DNA of 64,000 nt from Tubiluchus corallicola (taxonomy: Eukaryota > Priapulida > Priapulimorpha > Priapulimorphida > Tubiluchidae), in NCBI GenBank assembly GCA_030141605.1, contig JAQGDQ010000001.1:1176001-1240000 (forward strand). The letters are read 5' to 3'. Below, one piece after another: positions 25,001-37,350 of this stretch; within the stretch, counting starts at the first letter, position 1; every line of letters begins with the position of its first letter. The notes under the pieces were generated by a model. The model was not told where the DNA came from. It was given only the letters and a program-made list of their open reading frames with translations, and searched no databases. Both the position numbers and the translations under genes were made by a program.

Positions 25001-28000
25001 AATAGACATGCATTCACAGTAAGTTGTTCTTACAAACTACGCAAGCATCGCTCGTAAGAAGTCTAATTAAACCATTATTAGCTTACTATTAGCATTACAT
25101 CTCATCCGAATCCTGATCGTAAATTATTTTGCCTACACAATTAACAGTCGTCCCAGCGATTAGCAATGGCTTCATTTTTTCTTTGTGTGACACAGGACGC
25201 ACATGAAGCCGCTAAAACAGAAAGAAGCCGAAGAAATTTCCGCTTTAGCAATCCAATAGACTAAATTTCTCGAAGCGATTTCAGCGTACTAGTGTCATCG
25301 CTACAGACTATAAAGCAGCACGAAGCTTTGAGGCCTGAAAAGCCGTTTAATCGATGTCTTTACGGTTAATCAAGCGTATGATAATTGCGCTAATATCTCA
25401 TCAGCATAATTATCCCTCGCACTTGATTTTGACGGCGAGCAAATGAGATAAACAAACGCACTTCTTTAAAAAAAAAACAAAAAAACCGTTGTAATTGCAG
25501 TCCTTTTAAGTTGCCAAGTTCTGTTAGGAAGTAACAGTAAAGTCAAAGAGATATTTGATTACAGGAATTTGTTTACTTATTTTATTTATTTATCGGCACT
25601 TTATATTCAAACATGAATGAGCCTTGAACAAAATTTTTCTTGTACTCACAATATTAGTTCATTCGTCTGAAGGTTATGTGACTTGAAGATTCAGTGTCCG
25701 GCGCTCCGCCCTTAAAGATTCGACATTCCACAGGTTTGATAACCTGATCATAAAGTGGTCTAAAAGCTCATTAGTCTGAAAGTTCGTTAGTTTGAACGTT
25801 CTAAATTCAAAAAGTCCAAAATTTCTAAATTCAGAAAGTCCGAAACAAGTTTAGTTTCACTCCGTCATAGTTGCAATCGTCCCTCTCCCCGTAAAATCAA
25901 ATTGGCAAAATAGCATTAACACATGCTACAACTCCAACTCCATCTGCAACGACAACAACAACGCCATGGTAATAATTCGGCAATTGTAGCAGCAAAACTA
26001 TATCGAAAGCAACAACTATAACAGCAAGAGAAACAGAACAAGCGACAGCAACATACACCAAGTCAAGTATGACAGGGAAGAAAATAACATTGTAAAAGTA
26101 AGGTAAAAGTTCCCATTTTCAACAAATTGTACAGTCATGCCGTTTAAATATCATATATGTGCAAAGGTTTGTCTTCAGTAAATGTTTGTGTCACGACGTC
26201 GCGCAATTTCTTCTACCTGAATAACTACAGATGGTTTGTGTAGAGAAAGCATGTAGTATACTGACTAGCTGATCATACTTTTTTAATCGACGAAAAGGAT
26301 TGGACAGTGCAGTGGTTTGAAGTTACATCAATCACAGTGTATTTAGTTTCCTCAAATAATTTCATTTGACGATCTATAATGTTTTGCGCGCCAAAGTTAC
26401 TAACGAAATTAAAGGATAGGTGAAACTGCATTCTTCGTTCCTGTATATGGTTTTAATATTAAAAGTAAGCCGGTAATTTACAGGCATTTAATTCCCGAGA
26501 AGTTGACGTAAAGCAGTGAATTTCAAATATTTTAGCTGTTATTGATGTTACTTCTTCTAACAGTTCGGCACTGCTTTTGTCAAGAAATAATGCTTAGAAA
26601 AAAACTAGAGCACCGCATCAATTTTCTGGCCGTTTAAACCTTTGTCGTATATTTTGTTAATTAGTTAATTTGAACCACTATAAATTTTAGCACTATATTC
26701 TTTTCATTAGAAAGCAGTTTCATTCACATGACAGAAAGAAAGTAAAGGGCGTTACTTTTTATTTGTGATATTACTGACTATTACTTCGCTAGACTCGAAC
26801 GCAGTCTCGTGCACATACGCATAGAGAGGCGGTTGAGAGTCTCTTTTCTATCTCTTGATGTTTTGCTCCCTATTTTCAGCGTTAATCTTTGTTTATGCAT
26901 GCGAGAGAAACAGCCAGTGGAAACCAGTGGCAAATGCATCTTGTTACGAAATGGAAACCATGTCGTCTAATAAGAGAAAGTTGAACTAGTAAACTCAGGT
27001 AGCTAAGCCAAATTGAGCGATATTTGATTGGAAAAAATCATTTTTCTGTGTGCGTGTAGTTACCGCGGCCAGAGATCTGAATATACTAAAATTAGATGTT
27101 GGCATTTGGCACTTCTATTTAAATTTGTTGCAAAATTCTTTCAGTTCAAATTAAAAATCTAGCCAATTGTTTACGTGAAAATATATAATTTAACCTATTT
27201 CTATTAGCACATTTGTGGTTGATTGACTAATCTGAGTGATTTTTCAAAGTGCTTTCCTTAAAAGTGGTTTTCCTATTTATAAGCTTTCCTATCTACACAT
27301 TTCTGTCGAGAGATAATAGGATCGCAGGGAAGCCATGCGTATTGGGATGGAAAAAAATAAAGTAATAAAGATAGAACTTCTTGCGAAACACAGGGGTGTT
27401 TTGACAGATTTTAGCGCAGGGAAAAGAACTGTTGCGTTCTGCATGTTTGTGTTAAATTCGCATTTCTGACTCACAAACAAAGCGTGATTTTCGCTCTGTG
27501 ATTAAAATCTTGCATGCAGCCATATAGTAAAATCGTTTTGCACAAATAGGTTTACCGATTTGGTGTTTGTTGGATCAAACTAGAATATAATATAACTAGC
27601 CTGGAATGCAAAGCATACGGTTTTTTCCTTAATGAGTTTTTTCTGTCCAACTGCTTAGACACCACTTAGCGTTGTTATAGCATCCATTTCGTGAATTAAT
27701 GGAACGCCATTTAGCGTTGCCAAATAATCTGAACGTCACAAGCGAGTAGCTCAAAAACGGTTCAATTCAGCACTACAGTTCAACCTTGCAGTTAAATGTT
27801 GGTTTTCCTTAACTTTTTACTTTAAACTGATCTGTTCTTGTTTTGATTGCAGAAGCTGGAGTCAGACCTTACACCCGATATCCAGTCATTATGTTTATAC
27901 ACGGCGAATCCTACGAATGGGGATCGGGTAACCCTTATGACGGCAGCGTCATTACTAGTCTCGGTGATGTCATCTTCATCACCATCAATTATCGACTCGG

Positions 28001-31000
28001 AATATTAGGTAAAATCGGACTTTTTTCCAAATTAATGGGCGAACAGGTATTTATTCTCACCTTGTTAGGTGATTAGGCTGGAAAGAACTTATTTACAGAG
28101 TAAAATAATTTGGTTAATTAATTAAGCAAAGGTATTTTAAATGCTATTAAACACTTGTATATTCACAATTGTATGGAAAATTTCTATGCAAATGTTAGTC
28201 TCATTCCCCCTGCAGTATACAGGATCAATTCTGATGACCCTTTGCCTTTCTTACAGTTGAAACATTACATTGATAAGTACATAAGAGTAATACAAAGTTT
28301 CATAATCAATTTAAAGAGGAAAAATGGAATTTTAGAGTATATCCCAAAAAACTTTCCATACAAAATTATATTATTTAGTTTTACGCTTACAAGTTTGAAA
28401 GACTTGTGCAATTGAAAAAGAAAATTTTTACTACTTCAAAATATTCGCGCCATTACTGTAAAACGACTCTGCATTGCCATCCTAGTGTGCACCACTGTTT
28501 CACCAAAAAAGACATTATTGATCTTACTGATAATATAAAGTGATTTAAACTTTTGCTTAGTTACCTAAGGGTGTACTACGAATGCTCTACTTACGCAATG
28601 TTGTTGTATTTAAACTTGTTTCAAACTTACGGGTTAAAGTGGCTGCGCCTAACGGTCATCGCCGAAATTTAAATTTCCAAGTTTTATATAGCGTTACTGC
28701 TAAAGCATGCCCTGTATGCAATCAATGAGACAGCATCTAAATTATATAAAATTTTAAGTCGAAATTTTTTAATTTTATTTATGAAGTGTTTTGTTGAGCG
28801 TTAAATTAGATTTCAATAATTAACTTTTACAATAAGTCTGGTGAGTTCCTCCATCAGTTGTTGTATTTTATGTGGTTATAGAGTCCGGGCTGGTAGCCAA
28901 TAAACATCTAAAAATCTAAAATTTTATCATTACTTTTGACTTATCAAGATCAAATTATCGGTTATAAGAATAATTGTTGACAATTAAAATTATGGCTCTG
29001 CGTTGATGCCATCATTAATATTTAGCAGGTTGGTAGTTGCCTGACAGATACATCACTTACTCAGTAAAAATAGTTAATTTTTACTGTGTTCTTGAACAAT
29101 AGCAAAATTTTGGTCAATTGTGCATGGATCTTTTTCACTTTTTGTGCTAAAATTGATAAAAACTAACTTGCACTGTACAGTGTATTTTTTCCATTGTATT
29201 ATGTTTTCGCCTGTATTTCCTTATGCAGTCATATTCCATGTCATTTTTTCTGCATTTATTTTATATAAATGGCGCAATTAATGAACTAATAGGCAAACAA
29301 AAACGCTTAAGACCTTCCGCAACAGTAATTATTAGATAGCTTTGGAAATTTTTAGAGTATTATGAGAAGCATTTTGTGAAGATTTCCGAAACGTATTTAA
29401 ACCAGTCGTCAATGGTAATGCCTGAGATTATAACGACAATTTCTAACATAATGTTATTATTCTCATGCTTCTGAGTCATTATTCTATAACGATTAGTGAC
29501 ATCTTAGCAGTCTAAATTTTGAAAATGTAAGATACCTTGCATTGCACTTGAATTTAAAATATATAAAATTTATGAATATTTTCCTGCACTGGCACTTTAC
29601 TTTACCTAGTCGTGTTCGCTAACTGTTTTAAAATTTTAAAAATGAAAGAACTCACCCCACGGATTGTCAACTTTTAACACTTATTTTGTTACAAGTTGGT
29701 TTATAATCTTCTTTTTTCGCAGGATTTTTAAGTACTTCTGGTTTAAAGGAGGATGTTCCAACAGCTCGCGGCAATTACGGACTGTTGGATCAGATTGCTG
29801 CGTTGCATTGGATTAACCAAAACATCAACTACTTCGGTGGCAACGCAGATGATGTAACCATTATGGGTCATGGACATGGAGCTGCTTCTGTGAATCTTTT
29901 GATGTTGTCTCCAGTTGCACAGAGTGGGTGATGTACCCATCTTTTAAGAATAACAATTAAAATGTTAAGTTCAATTTTTAGCCAGCAAAGCCTAAATAAT
30001 TGAGTAATTGGACGTAGTGAAAAAGCCTTTTTCACCAATCTTTTGGGAACTGCACCCACTATGGAACCTTGTGAAAGGATGTTCACTTGCAAATTTTTAG
30101 CTTCGTTGGATATTGAGAACATGTGTCTCCGCACATTAGCTTATTCACATACTTGGCATATTATAGTGCCACATGGTTACAAAAAATAGTTAACAAAAAA
30201 TAAACAGTTTCTTGTGAACTCTTCAGATGCATAAAGTTCTAAAACAATTATCCAAAACTGTTCACTTTTGTAATATACAATGTGGCACCATAATATGCCA
30301 AGTATGTGAATAAGATAACGGGCAGAGACACGTGTTACCAATATACAATGAAGTTAAAAATTTGCAGGTGAACATCTTTTTACAAACCTCCGCAATTTGT
30401 GGAGTTCCAAAAAGATTGGTGAAAAAGTTTTTTTTCACTACGCCCTATTGAGTCTTCTTTTTCTTCTTCCCAGCTTTTCCCTATTCGGGGTCGCCGTTGT
30501 GAATGAGTCTTCTCCACGCATTCCTGTTGTTGACCATCTCTTCATTTATGTCTTCAATTCCCACAAGATCTTCACCGACTCTTTTTTTCAGGTGTCCATA
30601 CCATCGCAATCTTGCGAGGCTTCCACTACTTTTACTGTTCCTCTGATATTATTATTTCTAATTTTATCTCTTCTTGTTATTCCCACCATTCATCTCAACA
30701 TCCTCATCTCCACCACACCCATTTTCTTCTCTTCGGTTTTTTTAGAAAAGCTGCTTCCAGCCCATAGATTGGAGCGGGTCTGACCACTTGTTTGTGGACT
30801 TTCCCTTTAATTCTCACCGACTCATTCATAGAAGGTTTTGGCACAGTTTTTACAGGCGGATGCCCTTCCTGACCTAACCCTCCCTATTTATCCGGGCTTG
30901 GGACCGGCACTGAGTTGGGCTGGCTTCCCCCCCCCCTCCCAGTGGCTAGGTTACTACGCCCTATTGAGTAATATCGATAATATTGAGTAAAGTCAAAACA

Positions 31001-34000
31001 AACGTACGTAAAATGTCTCTGGCGTGCCTGCCATACACTTTAACAAAAAAGTCTATATAGTATTAGGTGACGAATATTTACCACCCAAAATCTAAATTTT
31101 ATGGAAGATTTAAGCAGTTATTGTACGGTAATATCTTCATTTTCACGCAAGTTTTCATGAAAAAAGTGCAAACCAAACGTACCATCCTGTTAATGTTCAA
31201 CGAATCCTTTAATGGTATATGTCACTTTTTGTCAATTTGAAATTGCAACTCAGCATATTTGAATAAAACAGTTCACGACTTATCGTAAAAAGTTTACTTA
31301 CATAGCTAATTAGAAATCCCTGAGCAACAAAAAAAGTACTAAAAAATGAAAAAAGAAACAATAAACAGCTCAAAAAATAAGGAATTAAGAGTCATCGTTC
31401 ATCTCAAAGTTCTCACACATTTCAAATGCCCCTGAAGTTCTTAAAACAATAATAATGTCTATAATACTTTACGCCAAATTTCATTACTCACTGACAGCCA
31501 GTATATGACACACAGACATTTACTAAACATTAACTTTGATTTTTTCCAGGCCTGTTTCGCAGAGCTATTGTTATGAGTGGTTCATCCTTATCTAACTGGG
31601 CTATCGTTGATGAGCCATACAAATATGCCCTGCAAGCGGCAAATGCGCTGGACTGCTCTAGCCTGACAGTACCGGTTAATTTAACTTGTCTACAAAGGCG
31701 ACCTGTCGAGGACTTTCTGGATCTGTCTATTACGGTGCCCACTTTCCTTTCAGCTTGGGGACCCTCGGTTGATGGGAGATACGTAACACGTGATCCACGA
31801 TATCTGATGACGTACGAAAACTCGAGGTTTGGCAAATACGATCTTCTGTTTGGTGTGGCTAAAGAAGAATCATATAGCTTTTTTAACGCCAATAAAACAG
31901 CTCGAGGAATTGAGGACTCAGAACGTAACCACATCCTACGAACTTTCGTGCGTAATTTATACACTTACCACCAAAACGAGCTTTACGCAGCAATACTAAA
32001 TGAATATACAGACTGGGATAAACCAGCCCAGCATCAAATGGACATCCGTGTCACGGTGATGGATGTGTTAACCGACGCCCTTTATGCTTCTCCAGTGCTG
32101 GAGATGGGGCAGCTGCATTCCATGGTGCATTTGGACACGTACTTATACGTGTTTAGTTACCAGACTAAACGAGGGGATTACCCAGAGTTTCCTGGTTGTA
32201 TACACGGTGAAGAACTGCCTTACTTATTTGGAGCTCCGGTAGTGGATGGGTTGAGACATTTTCGTGGAAACTACACCAGACAAGAAAAATCGCTCAGCGA
32301 AATGGTTATAAAGTTCTGGACTAATTTCGCTAAAACCGGGTAAGGCGAAATGGAGAAGATTAATTGCATTGTGTTTGTTGTGTTTTTAATTTGGTCGATG
32401 GATTGCTGCTGCAGTTCATTTCATTATTATTTAGTAGTTTACTTGATTTAAGTTCTCATTATAGTACTCATTTTCAATAACATTTTATATTATTTTAGTT
32501 TACAAAAATGAAAAATAAAATCAGTAACCTTTGACCTTTAACTATTTTTAACAAATTATATGATATTCGATTATTGTTCAGTATTTTACGAAAGTGTAAC
32601 TTTACTTTTGTTGAAAAATTACTTGAACACTTGGAGTTTCTTCGTAAAATAAGCAGAAAATGGGGAGAGTTTTGTAACTGTGAATGGATGCAGTGAGCTG
32701 CTTAACAACGATACTCTCTCTCACTTTAACAATGGAAGCTGTTATTTTCTAACTATTTAATTTTGTTTACCACTGAACGTCCTTAACAGCACAATTTACT
32801 GTTTGTCTTTGCTCTTTCAGCCTCGCCATGCTGACAGTTTTTCATTTAACTAACATGACCTCTATTTCTACACGTGAAATTACTCTTTTGTCAGCTTGCT
32901 TCTCGCGCAATCCGTCGTTCAATACTCAGTAAGCGCCTCAAATTAATGAAAGGGAACAAAAAGGAATTCGTGTAGCAGCACACACTGCGATAAAAACTGC
33001 GAATCTCGTAAAGAAATTCTTTTAAATAAAGGAGTTATGAACTGTTGCTTTTTGTAAAAACTAGAAAAAAAATCAATAACACCGTTCTACTTTTCTCTGG
33101 TGTTACCATTCCACTCATTTTAATCATAGAAATTTAAGGCCTATAGCAACAGCTCTACCTTAGTAGATTACCGACTGAAGTTGTTTTCCAAACTTTCTGA
33201 ATTCAGTTATACTTTCACCCGTTGAAAATATGTAAAATTGTTAGTTTTCTTTCAAAAATGCAAACAATTTCCTATTCAAAACCAGAAAAGTCCCATAGAT
33301 AAAAAAGTTATCAAGCTGAATGGCAGCTTTATGCTTTTGAATGAAAACTTGGAATCAGCAATGGAGTGCACATTTTTTTCAAGAAAATGAGCATAAAGAA
33401 GAGCATGCGTAATGTTTGTCATTGTAGTTGTTTTATCTGTATATACTCGTTACTTTGTTTAGCGATCCCAATAAGGAGCGATTGGAACAAGATTATCTAG
33501 GCGATTATGGTAATGGCAAAGTCACTGATGCCTTTGGCAAGATGAGGTGGCCGCAGTATGACCGCGTGCACCAAAAATACGTTAGCATAGGTTGGTAATC
33601 ATTTTTATCTTACATTTGTTTTACAGGCCCTGTGTTTATTTTGTTCACGAGTATTTCTTTCACCAGTTCCTAGCAGTATTCTGGTGTTATTAGTACATGT
33701 ACTTACTTAAAGCAAAGGCCAAGCTTCTGGAAGTTAGGCTTATTTGAGTGTTCACGAAAAATGTTAGAATGATTTACTAATAAAGTTTGATGAGCGCCCC
33801 GTTACCCATGTAACTATAAAATCACTTTAAAGTCGGAACGCTTTCACGCTTGGGCGTTCCCATTTTGAACACCTATTCTTCCACCAATTATTATTTTTAT
33901 TATAACTTTTTATTACGAGCACATAAACACACACACATATATATACATGCACCCTGTATTTGTAGGGCTATATCAGTTAGCAGCATTCACATATCATTTT

Positions 34001-37000
34001 TAACAACTTAAATAGCTATGCTAGTATTGTGTTATAACACATTCTTAACTGACATTGATAACAATTTTCTAAAATTACTTACTTCAGCTAGGTTAGTGAC
34101 AAAATAAAATTATCTAACAAAATATTAGCAAAATTAGTTCAAATCAAATTATCACTACAAGTTAACATATAATTAATATCCTGGTGCTGTAAAACGCGTA
34201 CAAAGTTTTCTTGTTTAATGCGACTTACGAATTTACATTGAAACAGCAGATGATGTGCGGCTTGCCTCCCCTCTAAACACTGGCACATATCATTGTTTGC
34301 ATAACCAATATTGAACAGGAAGTCATTAAAATTGCCTTGACCTGTTAGAAATGTGCAAGCTAAAACCTCAAGTTTTCTATTACCTTTCTGTACTGGAATT
34401 CTCAAGTGAGATGTACTTAAAGAATATGGATAAACTGGAGATGCACCACAAAGATATCTGTTGCGAAACTTACATTTCCGTATTGCCAATATATAATTAT
34501 CAATACAGTCAACCCTCGTTAAACCGGACTAATGGGGGGGGTCCGATTTAGCCGATTGTCCGATTTATCCGATATGCCAATATATGGTCTATATTATACA
34601 GGAATAATCACCTTAATAAGACCTATATACATTGCACTATATACTGTGCACTATATACTATACTGTATATTACTTTAAAATAGTTAACCTGTGAGGATAA
34701 AGAAATTATTGTACAGTTGGTAGGCCGTGTTGTGTTTAGCGCTCCGGCTCGGACGGAAATCGGACGGTTTCCTTTACCACGGATGACGTCCGTCTTATCC
34801 GATATTCGGGCTAACGGGGTCCGGTTTAACGAGGGTCCACTGTATTACTTTTACTATATTTAATGACTGCTTTGGGGATATCTCGTGAATCTAAATTTTG
34901 GGCAGTAAAGTTTTTAGTATTCTTAAAAATTCATTAGCCGTCAATAAAGCCAATGATGTCGTTCAATACTTGAAGAAAAATCAGCGCCCAGTTAATTTCC
35001 GTCAAAAGAATAATAAGCTTTTACAAAAAATTGCATAGCATATTTTGTGACATTTTTGCTTGAACATTACATTAGCTGTAGAGGTTTGAATTCGTTTGAG
35101 CAGCGTGCGCTTGCGGAAAGCCATGATGCGCTAACGAAAAGTCACGAAGTCCACCTGTTACGTCATAATTTTCAAATGAATGACAACTACCACTGTGTCT
35201 GAAAATTTCTTCACAGCGGTAGTATAAATAAATATTATGCTCTATAGACAGCTTTTGTGCAAATTTCTTTGTTATATTTTTCCTAAGTTTGAATGATAAC
35301 AGTAAAATAGACCAAAAATGCTAAATGCTTGTCCTTTCCTTTAAATGAATAAGAATGAATAAAGATTTAGATTTAGGATTTCTCTCTGAATAAAGATTTA
35401 TAGTAATAATAATAATTCCGTTAAATGCGAATCAAACGAGAGTCATCGATGATCATGAATGCTTCGAATTTCTAATCACCAAAACTCATCTCGACAAAAC
35501 GTCATTTTTCAAAATAATTGTCAACAATAATAACAATATTGTAGTTAATCAAATGGTTCCCTGAAAATTATTTTCAAGAACAAAAAGGAGTTTTGATTAA
35601 TGCAACTTTTAACCGCATGCTTCTACGACAAGCTAATTAACGTTGCCACTGAAACCGCCTTTCAGAAACGTCACTTTCCTGTTTGAAAATCAAAATTTTT
35701 CACATAGTCATTTAGCGTAAATAAATAATAACCAATTAAATTTAGTTCTAATTATAATTAAACTGTCATCGCTGCAAACAATTATTTTTGAGTTGTGTGC
35801 GCGCGTCAATTTGAATCTTCTCATCTCTATGTATACTAAAGCCGGTAAATATAATTAACAAAGCAAGACAAAATCGATAATGTCTATTTACTAGAGATAA
35901 TTGCATTAACTACTTGAAATGTGTGCAATTCGATTAGTGCAAAAAGCGATGAGTTTTTTACTGCGCTAATGTCGCGTTTTCAAGTCGAACACTGTACGTA
36001 ACCACGAAGAGATGAGAAGTGTACAGTTTTTGTAGATCGTTCGCACTTTTGTGACTGTTAAGCACTACGACTTATTCACAAACGGCGGTATCCACCCATT
36101 TCGCCAGTGTTACAGATACAGTTAACCAGTGGTATAGTTTATCATTTCTGAGCGCTCACCACAATAAGGAAATATTATCAATAGTAATATACAAAATAAA
36201 TGAATGATACAAAAAGTATGACAAAATCACCTAAAACCTAAAAAATCACTTTAGGTTATCGTAAAGATCACGAAATCACAATAAAAATCATCAATAAGAA
36301 ATTAAATTACTAGTAAAAGCTAGTGAAAAGTGTTAGCATGAAATGATAGACAGAAGTGGTACAGTTCGCCAGTGGTTTAATTTGCCAGTAGTACGTTTCG
36401 CCAGTGCAGGGTACGTTTCGCCAGTTAAATTTCGCTGCCATATTTTACCTTATCCTTTAACAAATGTTTCTGTTCACCTGTGGTTCAGTTCACCATGATC
36501 AATTAACCCATGATCAACTGACACAATGACCCATTGGTACTTAAGGGAAGAGATGTAAAAATACGGAAAATGAAGACGAAAATTATTAGATTCACTAAAT
36601 TTTAAGAAAAGTCAGCGTATATTAAATTATAGTATTGTTTAATATACTATATCATTTTAAAATTGAATTTCAAAATATGTTCAAAATGGGTTAATTTCAT
36701 ATGAGTCCATTTGCCATAGTTTACAAGAAAGGCGGGAAACAATTTAACTCCTCTTGTCTAACTAACATCTATCGGCGAACTTCAGAAATAATGCAGTCAC
36801 ATCATTGAAATCAAAACGTCGAGATGTTGAAAAAAGCATGTTAAAAAATAAGGTAGTAACATACAGCAGAGGAATTTTATTGGATGAAGTGTACATCGGG
36901 CAAAATGCCCCACTGGCAAACTGAAGGCTTAACGGAAAGGGTGCTAACGCAGCAAAGAAATTTTACTGGAGAAATGTGCTGCTAGCGATATGTGTCCTGG

Positions 37001-37311
37001 CGAAATGCACCACTGGTGAAATGTACCACGGGCAAATCGTACCACTACAGTACTGTAACACTGGCAGAGTGTACGACTATCAAAATGTACCACTGACGAA
37101 CTGCACCTCGGCGAACTGTTCGAATGGCGATTTATGTACTCACGAAGTGACACATTCACAAACCGCACATAAATCTGATTATTATCTGGTACTTTCAGAT
37201 TTCTGGCAAAAGAAATTTTAACTCCTATGTACAACCTGGTGCAACACTACTACAGAGTTGCTCGAACAGCCCACGCAGTCTTCAGTTAGCTAGAAACTAA
37301 GATGATGACGA

Positions 37312-37350
<39 letters not shown>

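Noticed and set aside
30397-30783. 128-codon hydrophobic plus-strand frame
   Set aside because: It spans the junction of the hairpin MITE and the retroposon; the pyrimidine-rich retroposon strand creates Leu/Phe/Ser codons.
31530-31964. 144-codon minus-strand frame
   Set aside because: Antisense of neuroligin exon 4.
36976-37221. 81-codon Cys-rich plus-strand frame
   Set aside because: Translation of the CCACTGGCGAA minisatellite; cysteines follow the repeat unit, not a domain.
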